Origin: Christensenellaceae bacterium Phil1
GTDB taxonomy: Bacteria > Bacillota > Clostridia > Christensenellales > CAG-138
NCBI GenBank assembly: GCA_001940855.1
Contig: MSGS01000045.1
Span: forward strand, 52,045 to 116,044
Length of the DNA: 64,000 nt
Direction: 5' to 3'
In this document: positions 36,811 to 45,525 of the stretch, piece by piece
Position numbering within the stretch: the stretch's first letter is position 1
How the letters are laid out: each line of letters opens with the position of its first letter
Translations under genes and position numbers: made by a program
The notes under the pieces: model-generated
The model's input: only the letters and a program-made list of their open reading frames with translations
Told to the model about the DNA's origin: nothing
The model's database searches: none

Positions 36811-37389
36811 TTAGAAGGCTATCGCCTCGTCGTAAACTATCTCCGCGTTTTCATAGGCGGCGGTCAGCTTATCGCGGAAGGTGTTCACCAAATCCTCTGC
36901 GCCGTATACGGATACTATGCAGCCGCTAACCTTGGCAATCACCATCTTGTCCGGGAAGCCGCACATCCACTGCTTGGAATTAAGCCCGTCTCGTATGGCG
37001 GCGCATACGGCGTCCGTGTCCGCGGCGTCCTTCAGGTGAAACGCTCCGCAGGTGAACGTGTTCGCGTTCATCATGTGCATAAGGCTGGCGGCGGCGTCAA
37101 GCTTGTCCACCATGTCCGCCGGGAAGGAGGTAAGGTATGCAACCGTGTCCGCATCATCCAGCGCAACGTTGCCCGGTGCATCGTCCTTCATGTTTGCTTC
37201 GCTCATATCGCCGCCTGCGGCGGGGAACTTTTCATCGTCGGTATAGCTGTCCCACACTTTATTGAGCACATCCAGCGGATTTTCCGCGGTTTCGGCCGTG
37301 CCCTGCCCGTTTCCGTTCGCGGCGCAGCCAACCATGCCAAGCGCGAATATAATGGCCAATACGACCGCAATTGTCTTTTTCATAAACAT
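36811..37389 (-). CDS. DUF4358 lipoprotein
   Basis: 192 residues with a lipoprotein signal (FALGMVGCAANG, lipid-modified Cys near 22). The mature part contains two conserved cysteines (FTCGAFHL and MCGF) and the alternating AAYENAEIVYDEAI tail of the DUF4358 family. It is encoded next to MBOAT and DHHW genes here as in many Clostridia, so it probably assists extracellular acetylation. Two in-frame ATG codons (37389 and 37383) both have a usable AAAGGAGA. Confidence 0.7.
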   Translation of the reverse strand: MFMKKTIAVVLAIIFALGMVGCAANGNGQGTAETAENPLDVLNKVWDSYTDDEKFPAAGGDMSEANMKDDAPGNVALDDADTVAYLTSFPADMVDKLDAAASLMHMMNANTFTCGAFHLKDAADTDAVCAAIRDGLNSKQWMCGFPDKMVIAKVSGCIVSVYGAEDLVNTFRDKLTAAYENAEIVYDEAIAF

Positions 37390-37530
37390 ATGTCTCCTTT
37401 CGTGCCTTGTAAAAAGGCATATACGCTATTATAAACGGTTTTCGGGCGGAAGTGGTTGCATTTTTATAATATATTATTTGCCGCATCAGGTAATGCGATG
37501 CAGCAGCACAGAAAAAGCTTATTCTGCCTA

Positions 37531-37559
37531 TTGCGTTTTCCGGCAATTAGTGGTATATT
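37531..37559 (+). promoter_or_regulatory. Promoter for hom-lysC-asd
   Basis: TTGCGT at 37531-37536, 17 bases, TATATT at 37554-37559 with an upstream TG (extended -10). The leader is about 73 nt, too short for a lysine riboswitch or T-box. Confidence 0.6.
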
Positions 37560-37638
37560 TGTCTCCATTATAAAAACATATGTATCTGATATGCGTACAT
37601 TTGGCCGTAAATGTACCGTGCGGAAGGAGTTTGGATAT

Positions 37639-38736
37639 ATGAACATTGCTTTGCTGGGATTCGGAACTGTCGGCCGCGGATTTTATGAGCTGCTTACGGA
37701 GCGGCCGCTTTCGCTGAACATTTGCGCCGTGCTTGCGCGCAGGCCGCTTGAGGGGCTTAACTGCATGGTCACAAGCGATTTTTATAAGATACTTAACGAA
37801 GCAGACGCGGACATAATAGTTGAAGCCATGGGCGGGCTTGAACCCGCGCATGAATACATATGCGCTGCGCTTAGGGCTAAAAAGCACGTCGTTACAGCCA
37901 ACAAGCAGCTTATGTGCGCATATTATGATGAGCTTACCGCACTTACGCGCGAAAACGGCGTGTCCTTGCGCTGTACTGCGGCGGCGGGCGGCGGCATACC
38001 GTGGCTCAGCTCCCTTGCCCGCGCGGCAAGCGTGGACGCTATAATATCCGTAAGCGGCATAATGAACGGCACATCGAATTATATACTGGACGCGATGAGC
38101 CGCCGCAGTATGGATTACGCTGCGGCGCTGAGCGATGCGCAGCGCCTTGGCTACGCGGAGGCCGATCCAACCGCCGATGTATGCGGGCTGGATACGCGGC
38201 GCAAGCTGGTGCTCAGCACAAACATAGCCTACGGCGTATCGATAAGCGAAAGCGACGTGCCGTGCTTCGGCATAGCCAATATTACGGCGGAGGATATGCG
38301 CTTCTTTGAAGGAAACGGCCTTGCCTGCCGCCTGATAGGCCATGCGGAAAGGCACTTCGGCACAATAAGCGCCGCGGTGGAGCCCATGCTCTTCGGCGCG
38401 GATGCGGGCGAAGCGCGCGTATATGAATGCGGCAATATGATGAGCCTTTGCGCCGCGCATATGGGCAGGCAAAGCTTCCTTGGCGCGGGCGCGGGCGCAT
38501 ACCCAACGGGGAGCAACGTGCTTGCGGACTGCCGCGCAATAGCCGAAGGCTGCTCGGCCTTCTATACCGATTCGTTCACCCGTGCGCAGGTGGATAATTC
38601 CCGCGCGTACCAGCGGTATTATATCCGTAAGCAGGGCTGCGCGCCCGTAATCACCGCCCCGCTTTCGGTTGAGCAGGCGCACGTAATGTGCCGCGTGGAA
38701 GGCTTCAACGGCTTTATGGCTGCCATTGCCGAATGA
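37639..38736 (+). CDS. hom: Homoserine dehydrogenase, short form
   Basis: 365 residues from ATG at 37639, which has GGAAGGAG upstream; the open frame begins earlier but without initiation signals. Rossmann motif GFGTVGRGFYELL at 6-18; ATP-independent catalytic blocks IMNGTSNYILDAM and YAEADPTADVCGLDTRRKL. It lacks the C-terminal ACT domain found in most Gram-positive Hom proteins, so threonine feedback through that domain is not possible. First gene of a hom-lysC-asd operon for the aspartate family. Confidence 0.92.
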   Translation: MNIALLGFGTVGRGFYELLTERPLSLNICAVLARRPLEGLNCMVTSDFYKILNEADADIIVEAMGGLEPAHEYICAALRAKKHVVTANKQLMCAYYDELTALTRENGVSLRCTAAAGGGIPWLSSLARAASVDAIISVSGIMNGTSNYILDAMSRRSMDYAAALSDAQRLGYAEADPTADVCGLDTRRKLVLSTNIAYGVSISESDVPCFGIANITAEDMRFFEGNGLACRLIGHAERHFGTISAAVEPMLFGADAGEARVYECGNMMSLCAAHMGRQSFLGAGAGAYPTGSNVLADCRAIAEGCSAFYTDSFTRAQVDNSRAYQRYYIRKQGCAPVITAPLSVEQAHVMCRVEGFNGFMAAIAE

Positions 38737-38769
38737 TTTGTTTTCAATTTTTGGGGAGATATATAAACA

Positions 38770-40092
38770 ATGCTTAAGGTTGCCAAATTCGGCGGCTCAT
38801 CAATGGCGGACGCCGCGCAGATACGCAAGGTATGCGCCATAATACGGGCCGACGAAGCAAGGAAGATAATCGTGGTCTCCGCCGCGGGCAAGCGGAGCAA
38901 GGATGACCACAAGATAACCGACCTTTTATACCTTTGCTATGCTCACATCAAATACGGTGTATCCTGCATGGACGTATTTGAGCAGGTGAAGCAGCGGTAT
39001 TTGGACATTCGGGACGAGCTTGGGCTTGATACCCCGCTCGAGGCCGAATTTGACGCGCTGTGGGAGCGCATGCAGCACGGCATAGGTGAGGATGAACTTG
39101 TAAGCCGCGGCGAATACTTTTCCGCAAGGCTGCTGGCGGACGCGCTGGGCTATGACTTTATTGACGCAAAGCTGTGGCTCACATTCGCGCTGGGCGGCAG
39201 CATAGATGAAGAAGCAAGCTACTCCGCGCTCAGGCGCATTGCAGCCAGCAGGCGGGCGGTAATACCCGGCTTTTACGGCATTGCCCCCGGCGGGCGCATA
39301 CTCACGCTCACGCGCGGCGGCAGCGACGTGACGGGTGCGCTGGCGGCGGCGGCGCTTGACGCGGACGTATACGAAAACTGGACGGATGTTTCGGGCATAC
39401 TTATGGCGGATCCGCGCATAGTTGAAAATCCGGAGCATATAGACAGGCTTACATACAGCGAACTAAGGGAGCTTAGCTACATAGGCGCGCAGGTGCTGCA
39501 CGAGCGGGCAGTTTTCCCCGTGCGGGAGAAGAACATCCCCCTCAACATACGCAATACTAACGAGCCTGACCACCCCGGCACAATGATAATGCGCGACATT
39601 GACGACAGCGCGGAGCAGAACCGCAGCTTTATAACGGGCATAGCCGGCAGGAAGGGATACACGGTGATAACCCTTTCAAAAACGGGCATGTCCTCAACGC
39701 CGGGTGTGCTGAGGCGGATACTTGAAATATTTGAAAAGGCCAACGTGAACGTTGAATACGTTCCTTCGGGCATAGACAGCCTGTCGCTGGTAGTGTCCAG
39801 CGCGAGCGTGGCGGACTGCCTGTATTCGCTGCTTGGCGAGCTTGAGCGGAGCATAAAGCCTGACCATATAAAGACGGAATCAGATTTGGCCGTTGTTGCG
39901 GCAGTCGGCCGCAGGATGGCCTTCCGCCCCGGCATATCGGGCAAAATATTCGCGGCACTGGGCGAAAACGGCGTGAACATACGCATGATAACGCAGGGGC
40001 CGGAAGAACTGAACATCATAGTAGGCGTTGAGGAAAAGGATTTTGAGCAGGCAATACGGGTGCTGTACAGCAGCTTTGCCACGATAAGATAA
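38770..40092 (+). CDS. lysC: Aspartate kinase
   Basis: 440 residues, monofunctional. The kinase domain begins KFGGSSMADAAQIRKV; catalytic stretches FYGIAPGGRILTLTRGGSDV and the LSYIGAQVLHERAV turn are present. Two ACT domains follow (about 300-440, with GMSSTPGVLRRILEIFEKAN and GKIFAALGENGVNIRMITQG), which bind lysine or threonine as feedback inhibitors. It phosphorylates aspartate, feeding asd and hom. RBS GGGGAG. Confidence 0.93.
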   Translation: MLKVAKFGGSSMADAAQIRKVCAIIRADEARKIIVVSAAGKRSKDDHKITDLLYLCYAHIKYGVSCMDVFEQVKQRYLDIRDELGLDTPLEAEFDALWERMQHGIGEDELVSRGEYFSARLLADALGYDFIDAKLWLTFALGGSIDEEASYSALRRIAASRRAVIPGFYGIAPGGRILTLTRGGSDVTGALAAAALDADVYENWTDVSGILMADPRIVENPEHIDRLTYSELRELSYIGAQVLHERAVFPVREKNIPLNIRNTNEPDHPGTMIMRDIDDSAEQNRSFITGIAGRKGYTVITLSKTGMSSTPGVLRRILEIFEKANVNVEYVPSGIDSLSLVVSSASVADCLYSLLGELERSIKPDHIKTESDLAVVAAVGRRMAFRPGISGKIFAALGENGVNIRMITQGPEELNIIVGVEEKDFEQAIRVLYSSFATIR

Positions 40093-40102
40093 GGAGCATA
40101 GC

Positions 40103-41107
40103 ATGAGGCAATACAGAATAGGCATACTGGGCGCAACGGGCGCGGTTGGGCGCGAGATGATGAAGGTGCTGGAGGAGCGTAAGTTCCCCATAAGCGAGCT
40201 TAGGCTGCTTGCTGGCGCGGGGAGCGCGGGCAAGCGCATAGGCTTTATTGGCAAGGAGCATACGGTTGTTCAGGCGAGCGAAGATGCGTTTGAAGGGCTT
40301 GACATAGTGCTTGGCGCGGCGGAGAACGACATTGCCATGCGCTTCGCCCCCGCAATAGTTAAGGCTGGCGCGGTATTCGTGGACAATTCAAGCGCGTTTC
40401 GTTTGTATGAGGACGTGCCGCTGGTAGTGAGCGAGATAAATCCCGAGGACGTGCGCAAGCACCGCGGCATAATAGCCAATCCCAACTGCACAACGATAAT
40501 ATCGCTGGTGGCGCTGAACGCGCTGAACAAAGAAAGCCCGATAGAGAGCATAATAGCATCGTCCTATCAGGCGGTTAGCGGCGCGGGCGCGCAGGGCATA
40601 AGCGAGCTGAGCGAGGAAACGGCGGCAATAGCCGCGGGCGAGGCCGTTAAGCCAAGCGTTTTCCCGTACCAGATAGCATACAACGTGATACCGCAGATAG
40701 GCTCCGAAGCCTTCATGGGCTACACGAGCGAGGAGATGAAGCTGCAAAACGAGGGGCGGAAGATACTGCACAGCCCCGAGCTGAAGGTAAGCTGCACATG
40801 CGTGCGCGTGCCTGTATTCCGCAGCCACAGCGTGTCCTTATTGATACGCACCAAGGAGAAAATAAGCGTAGCGCGTGCGCGGGAGCTGATAGCCGCCGCG
40901 GCAGGCTGCCGCCTTACGGACGACATTGCGAACCGCGTTTACCCCATGCCGCTCGATACGTCCGATCAGGATCTGGTCTACGTTGGCCGCATACGCGACG
41001 ACCTGACGGACGAGCGCGGGCTTAACCTTTGGTGCTGCGGTGATCAGCTGCGCAAGGGCGCCGCAACCAACGCCGTGCAGATAGCGGAAATAGTCGCAGG
41101 CCTATAA
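40103..41107 (+). CDS. asd: Aspartate-semialdehyde dehydrogenase
   Basis: 334 residues with NADP-binding GATGAVGREMMKVLEER, the catalytic Cys in IIANPNCTTI and a conserved QAVSGAGAQG. Reduces aspartyl phosphate to the semialdehyde at the branch point for lysine/diaminopimelate and homoserine. Ten bases after lysC; third gene of the operon. Confidence 0.94.
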   Translation: MRQYRIGILGATGAVGREMMKVLEERKFPISELRLLAGAGSAGKRIGFIGKEHTVVQASEDAFEGLDIVLGAAENDIAMRFAPAIVKAGAVFVDNSSAFRLYEDVPLVVSEINPEDVRKHRGIIANPNCTTIISLVALNALNKESPIESIIASSYQAVSGAGAQGISELSEETAAIAAGEAVKPSVFPYQIAYNVIPQIGSEAFMGYTSEEMKLQNEGRKILHSPELKVSCTCVRVPVFRSHSVSLLIRTKEKISVARARELIAAAAGCRLTDDIANRVYPMPLDTSDQDLVYVGRIRDDLTDERGLNLWCCGDQLRKGAATNAVQIAEIVAGL

Positions 41108-41114
41108 GCAACAC

Positions 41115-41150
41115 AAAACCGCCGTACATCATTCGTGGTGTACGGCGGTA
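41115..41150 (-). terminator. Terminator between asd and the acetyltransferase
   Basis: ACCGCCGTACA / TGTACGGCGGT 11-bp stem. The T-tract (TTTTGTGTT) is on the minus strand, so it mainly serves the alaS operon. Confidence 0.7.
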
Positions 41151-41160
41151 AAACATCATT

Positions 41161-41619
41161 TCACCTTAAATAGCATATAAGATTCACGCAATCGGGCAGG
41201 GATTCGTCCACGTAGCCGCTGTCGGCAAAACCTGTTTTTCCATAAACATGCAGCGCGGCGGCATCATCCTTCTTCACGCATACCTCAACATGGTCAAAGC
41301 GCGCTTCTGCCTTCAACTGAGCAAGTATCAGCTCCAGCGCGGCCGTGCCGTAGCCCCTGTTCTGGAACCGCTCGTCTATCATGAACTGCTGAAGGTCATA
41401 GCCAACGGGTTCATCGATAAAGTCCCGCACAAGTGCAACGCCGACCATCTCCGCATCATTACAAATGCCTATCACGCGCGCATTGCAATCGCGGTAAACA
41501 TATCCCCGCGCGATTATACCGATCGGCGGCGCAAGGAAGCGCCGCTGCGCTTCGCTCACGCTGAGCCGCGCAATCTCAAGCCAGTTCGATTCGTCAACAT
41601 CCGTAAGCCTTATCATCAA
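41161..41619 (-). CDS. GNAT-family N-acetyltransferase
   Basis: 152 residues. Motif A FMIDERFQNRGYGTAALELILAQ (split at about 87-109) and the C-terminal ALHVYGKTGFADSGYVDE identify a GNAT enzyme of the diamine/spermine acetyltransferase-like type (RLTDVDESNWLEIARL start). Third gene of the alaS operon, eight bases after the preceding gene. Substrate uncertain; polyamines are possible. Confidence 0.85.
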   Translation of the reverse strand: MMIRLTDVDESNWLEIARLSVSEAQRRFLAPPIGIIARGYVYRDCNARVIGICNDAEMVGVALVRDFIDEPVGYDLQQFMIDERFQNRGYGTAALELILAQLKAEARFDHVEVCVKKDDAAALHVYGKTGFADSGYVDESLPDCVNLICYLR

Positions 41620-41626
41620 CTCTCCA

Positions 41627-42385
41627 TTATATTGCGTTCAGCGGGCCGCCGCGGTCAACTATGGGCGCGCTCCATTCGCCAAGCTCCCCGCCGTACTGCG
41701 CGGCAAGGTTTATCACGCGGGTCGTGAGCGCATCCACATCCGCCTTTTTAAGCGAGCTCAGGCGCACAATATCCGCCCCGTAGGCCAATTCACGCTCCGG
41801 CGAATAGTTAGGCCCGGCATAGGCAAAACCCGCCTTGCGTGCAGCCTCCGCAAAATTGAGCATTATGCTTTCGGTCGGGAAATACACCGTGAAGGTAACG
41901 CGGCGGACTGCACTTATGCAGTCGCCGTGTTTTTTCATAAGCGCAATATGGTCGCGGTTAAGCTCCGTTTGCAGCTTTGCGGCATCCGGATAAAGCAGGG
42001 TTTTATACGTGAGCCAATCCGGTTCGTCCGCAAGCCCCGCGGTGCAGTCCATAAGCGGCGTTTTTTCGGCAATGGTTTCGCCCCGCTCGAATTCCTCGGC
42101 ATCGTGAATATAGAAATAATACTGTATCTGCGCGTCTATTTCTATATACCCCGCATACAGTGCGCCAAGCTTTTTTATCAGCTTATCCTTAACGCCCGAT
42201 GCTATGCTGCGCTCTATCGCGCTGAGCGTTTCCCGCTTTTCGCTGCGGCTTTGGCAGCTTACATACATCAGCAGCGGACGCGCCGCCCTGTCGGCATCTA
42301 TCAGCGCCATGTCCGCGCCGAAGCGCGCCATCGCCCCGTCAAGCGGCCAATCGTATTCAAACCATTGCGCGGAATTATCCTTCAT
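41627..42385 (-). CDS. DUF695 / RraB-like two-domain protein
   Basis: 252 residues. The first half (about 1-130) matches DUF695 (SAQWFEYDWPLDGAMARF, RPLLMYVSCQSR, YYFYIHDAEE). The second half (about 135-240) resembles the ribonuclease E inhibitor RraB (DREL-like LNRDHIALMKKHGD, RRVTFTVYFPTESIMLNFAEAA). This fusion occurs in various bacteria, and its role outside RNase E regulation is unknown. Four bases from the alaS stop codon, so translationally coupled to alaS. Confidence 0.7.
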   Translation of the reverse strand: MKDNSAQWFEYDWPLDGAMARFGADMALIDADRAARPLLMYVSCQSRSEKRETLSAIERSIASGVKDKLIKKLGALYAGYIEIDAQIQYYFYIHDAEEFERGETIAEKTPLMDCTAGLADEPDWLTYKTLLYPDAAKLQTELNRDHIALMKKHGDCISAVRRVTFTVYFPTESIMLNFAEAARKAGFAYAGPNYSPERELAYGADIVRLSSLKKADVDALTTRVINLAAQYGGELGEWSAPIVDRGGPLNAI

Positions 42386-42389
42386 CGCC

Positions 42390-44174
42390 TTATTGCAGCA
42401 CGGCCTTTATCCTGCGCACGCCGGCACTGGAGGCCTCCTCCTTCTTTATCTTGAACGTACCCAGCTCGCCGGTATGGCTGGCATGCGGGCCGCCACAGAT
42501 CTCCTTTGAATATTTGCCCATGGTATACACCTTTACCTTTTCGCCGTACTTATCGCCGAAAAGGCCTATTGCGCCCTGCGTACGGGCTTCGTCAACAGTC
42601 ATTTCCTCGCAGGTTATGGGTACGTCCGCCTGAATGGCTTCGTTGACCAGCTTTTCAACTTCCTTGACCTCTTCGGGAGTCATCTTGCGCTCAAAGCTGA
42701 AATCGAACCTGAGCCTTTCGGTTGTTATGTTGCTGCCCTTCTGCGCAACGCCGTCACCAAGCACCTTGCGCAGCGCAGCCTGAAGCAGATGCGTTGCGGT
42801 ATGCAGCCGCGCGGTAACCTCGTTTGCTTCGGCAAGGCCGCCCTTGAAGCGCTGCTCCGCGCCCTGCTTACTCTTGTTCTGATGCTCACTGAATGCGGCC
42901 TCAAAGCCCGCACGGTCTACGGTAAGGCCGTTTTCGCGGGCCATTTCCTCTGTAAACTCTATCGGGAAGCCAAACGTATCATAAAGATGGAACGCGGTAA
43001 CGCCGTCTATTTTGCCATCCGCAAAGCTGCCCTTCATGCGCTCGAACTCCTTCATGCCCTTCTTTAGGGTATGCTGGAAGCGGGCTTCTTCCTTTGCAAG
43101 CTCTGTGGTTATCTTTTCCTGATTTTCCTTGAGTTCGGGATACACATGGCAATATCTTTCTATAACGGCCTCGGCAACCTTGGAAAGGCTGTTTTCCGGT
43201 ATGCCTATCTGCATGGCGAAGCGTATCGCGCGGCGGATAAGGCGGCGCAGAATATAGCCCTGGTCCACGTTGGACGGGGTAACGCCCCTTGGGTCGCCCA
43301 GTATAAAGGTTGCGCTCCTTATATGATCCGCAATTATGCGGAAGGCCTTCTTTGTGGCTTCGTCGTCATTATAATTCTTGCCGCTCAGCTCCGCAATGCG
43401 GGCAATTATGGGGGCGAAGCCATCGGTATCGTATACGCTTTCCGCGCCCTGAAGCGTTGCAATGGTCCTGTCGAGGCCCATGCCGGTATCCACGTTGCGC
43501 TTGGCAAGCGGGGTCACGTTGCCCTCCGCATCCTTATAATACTGCATGAAAACGTTGTTCCATATTTCAAGGTACTTGCCGCAGTCGCAGGAAGGGTTGC
43601 ACTCAGGGCAGCACTTGGGCTTGCCGGTATCGAAGAAAATCTCCGTATCCGGGCCGCAGGGGCCGGAGTTGCCGGGTATCCACCAGTTATGCTTTGCGCC
43701 AAGATAGAATATATGGCTGGGGTCAACGCCCATTTCCACCCAACGATCGTGCGATTCGGTATCGCGCGGGGCATTTTCATCGCCCTCGAAGCAGGTGAAA
43801 TACAGCCTGTCCTTATCTATGCCCAGCCATTCCTCGCTGGTGAGCAGTTCATAGCTCCAGGCTATTGATTCATGCTTAAAGTAGTCGCCAAGGCTCCAGT
43901 TGCCAAGCATTTCAAAAAAGGTGCAGTGGCTCGCGTCGCCCACCTCGTCAATATCGCCGGTGCGCAGGCACTTCTGCACGTCCGTAAGGCGCTTGCCCGC
44001 GGGATGCTCCTGCCCCATAAGATAGGGCACAAGGGGATGCATACCGGCCGTGGTGAACAGCACAGATGGATCGTTTTCGGGTATGAGCGAGGCGGAGGGG
44101 ATAACCTTATGGCCCCGTTCTTCAAAGAATTTCAGGTACAGCGACCTGAGCTGATCGGAAGTAAGGTTCTTCAT
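42390..44174 (-). CDS. alaS: Compact alanyl-tRNA synthetase
   Basis: 594 residues from ATG at 44174; canonical bacterial AlaRS is about 870. The catalytic domain is complete (SDQLRSLYLKFFEERGHKV, CLRTGDIDEVGDASHCTFFE, GMGLDRTIATLQG), then the tRNA-recognition domain, and the editing domain with zinc ligands His458, His462 (LHTATHLLQ), Cys560 and His564 (CGGPHASHT). It stops right after the editing domain, so the DHHA1 linker and C-Ala domain are missing. A Cys-rich insert (CCPECNPSCDCG) sits in the catalytic domain. The SD sequence AAGGAG is about 13 bases from the ATG, slightly long. Confidence 0.88.
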   Translation of the reverse strand: MKNLTSDQLRSLYLKFFEERGHKVIPSASLIPENDPSVLFTTAGMHPLVPYLMGQEHPAGKRLTDVQKCLRTGDIDEVGDASHCTFFEMLGNWSLGDYFKHESIAWSYELLTSEEWLGIDKDRLYFTCFEGDENAPRDTESHDRWVEMGVDPSHIFYLGAKHNWWIPGNSGPCGPDTEIFFDTGKPKCCPECNPSCDCGKYLEIWNNVFMQYYKDAEGNVTPLAKRNVDTGMGLDRTIATLQGAESVYDTDGFAPIIARIAELSGKNYNDDEATKKAFRIIADHIRSATFILGDPRGVTPSNVDQGYILRRLIRRAIRFAMQIGIPENSLSKVAEAVIERYCHVYPELKENQEKITTELAKEEARFQHTLKKGMKEFERMKGSFADGKIDGVTAFHLYDTFGFPIEFTEEMARENGLTVDRAGFEAAFSEHQNKSKQGAEQRFKGGLAEANEVTARLHTATHLLQAALRKVLGDGVAQKGSNITTERLRFDFSFERKMTPEEVKEVEKLVNEAIQADVPITCEEMTVDEARTQGAIGLFGDKYGEKVKVYTMGKYSKEICGGPHASHTGELGTFKIKKEEASSAGVRRIKAVLQ

Positions 44175-44222
44175 ATGTATCGTATATCTCCTTAAATGTT
44201 TACAGTTTTGGACCAATAATGA

Positions 44223-44252
44223 ATTATATCCCACACACAGCCGCCTTGTCAA
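44223..44252 (-). promoter_or_regulatory. Promoter for the alaS operon
   Basis: Minus-strand TTGACA (44252-44247), 18 bases, TATAAT (44228-44223): consensus elements. The -35 overlaps that of the divergent promoter. Confidence 0.75.
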
Positions 44253-44274
44253 CGTGGGGCGCAGGCTGTATAAT
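44246..44274 (+). promoter_or_regulatory. Promoter for the solute-binding protein gene, leaderless
   Basis: TTGTCA (44246-44251), 17 bases, TATAAT (44269-44274), then six bases and ATG at 44281. Shares its -35 bases with the alaS promoter. Confidence 0.7.
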
Positions 44275-44280
44275 TTATAT

Positions 44281-45162
44281 ATGAAGATACGTTCGTTTTT
44301 TAGCGGCAGAAACCGCCGCATAAGGAAAAAACATACCCGCCCGGTCATAATGCTGAAGGGCGAGCAGGGGAAAAAGCTGCGCCGTGCGCTGATAATAGCC
44401 GGTGCTGCGGCCGCAGTCATACTGCTGGCGCTGCTGCTCAGGCCAGAGCCGGTGCTGATGAACAGCGCGGAGATTGCCAACGTTTGGAACAACGGCGTGC
44501 TGCGCGTTGGCCTGCGCAACGATGTGCCCCGCCTTGCGGAGGACGGAACGGGGCTTGAATGGGAAATAGCTCAGGCGCTGGCGGAACGCATAATGTCCAA
44601 CTCCGATGATTACACGGGGGATATTCCCGCGCTTGAAGCAGTTGAGGTGACAAGCATGAGCGTTGGCGCAAAGCTGAGGGACGGCAGCATAGACGCGGCA
44701 ATATGCCTTATGCCGCGCGGCGCGAACGCCGCATACGCCTACTCCCGCGCTTATTATGACGACCCGTGCTACATACTGGTTAAGCCCGGCAACGAGAACG
44801 CGGACATGAGCAAGCTGAAGGTGGGCTGCATACAGTCTGCAAGCAGTTCAAACCTATATGTGCCGTCCGGCGCGACGAGAAACCTGCTTTTCAGCTATTA
44901 CAGCGATTATAAGGATTCCGGCTACAACACGGCAAACATAACCGGCTACGCATCGTATACAGACCTTTTTGACGCGCTGGACAAGGGCCAAGTGGACGCG
45001 ATTGCCATAAACGAGCTGATGCTGAACAAATACGGCGAGGGCCGCGCATACGCAAAGCACACAGCCGACATAGGCACGCTGCATTACGCCGTGGCCACGT
45101 TGAGCGCGAACAGCGCAATAGCCACCGTTGCGGACATGATGCTTTCCGAAATGGGATACTGA
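44281..45162 (+). CDS. Membrane-anchored amino-acid-type solute-binding protein
   Basis: 293 residues from ATG at 44281. A basic N terminus (FFSGRNRRIRKKHTRP) leads to one membrane helix (about 37-54), then a periplasmic-binding-protein type 2 fold: VLRVGLRNDVPRLAEDG, LEWEIAQALAERI, SMSVGAKLRDGSIDAAICLM and DLFDALDKGQVDAIAINE. The family binds amino acids or related polar solutes outside the membrane. Unlike typical binding lipoproteins it has no lipobox and no ABC permease or ATPase beside it, so it may sense rather than transport. Confidence 0.8.
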   Translation: MKIRSFFSGRNRRIRKKHTRPVIMLKGEQGKKLRRALIIAGAAAAVILLALLLRPEPVLMNSAEIANVWNNGVLRVGLRNDVPRLAEDGTGLEWEIAQALAERIMSNSDDYTGDIPALEAVEVTSMSVGAKLRDGSIDAAICLMPRGANAAYAYSRAYYDDPCYILVKPGNENADMSKLKVGCIQSASSSNLYVPSGATRNLLFSYYSDYKDSGYNTANITGYASYTDLFDALDKGQVDAIAINELMLNKYGEGRAYAKHTADIGTLHYAVATLSANSAIATVADMMLSEMGY

Positions 45163-45172
45163 GCAAACAACT

Positions 45173-45203
45173 AAAAGCCCGCCTGTGTAAAGGCGGGCTT
45201 TTT
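45173..45203. terminator. Bidirectional terminator
   Basis: AAAAGCCCGCCT / AGGCGGGCTTTTT with a short loop between converging genes; ends the dockerin cluster on the minus strand. Confidence 0.85.
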
Positions 45204-45216
45204 ATATGCTTAGTTT

Positions 45217-45525
45217 CTATTTAACATCCTTGCTGTATGCGGCGTTCTGCGCATCGCGCGGGAAAACCACGCTGTTGTCCATTATGGCGCGGCAGATATA
45301 GGCAAGATCTGCCACGGTGAGCCGCCCATCAGCATCAACATCCATGCTGAGCATGTCATTCGCGCCCGCGCTGCCATCCGCAATGGCCCGGCACAAAAGC
45401 ACGGCGTCCTTCACGCCTATTGCGCCATCCCCATCAACATCGCCGGTCAGGGCAAGCGACGCTGCGCACGCGGCTATAATGGCAAGCGCGACAAGCGCCG
45501 CAATGGTTCTTTTAAGCTTCATCAT
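45217..45525 (-). CDS. Secreted free-standing dockerin protein
   Basis: 102 residues: signal peptide (about 1-26) then almost only a type I dockerin. Two calcium-loop repeats are visible, GDVDGDGAIGVKDAVLLCRA (about 28-47) and MDVDADGRLTVADLAYICRA (about 61-80), each followed by a helix with Cys at the same position. A short polar tail follows. Without a catalytic domain it could cap or compete for cohesins, or be the C-terminal piece of a split protein. The start overlaps the stop of the upstream gene by four bases, so it is translated with the transglutaminase-dockerin. Confidence 0.8.
   Translation of the reverse strand: MMKLKRTIAALVALAIIAACAASLALTGDVDGDGAIGVKDAVLLCRAIADGSAGANDMLSMDVDADGRLTVADLAYICRAIMDNSVVFPRDAQNAAYSKDVK

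Noticed and set aside
37560..37638. Lysine riboswitch or T-box ahead of hom
   Set aside because: The leader is under 80 nt and lacks the T-box sequence and the lysine aptamer core.
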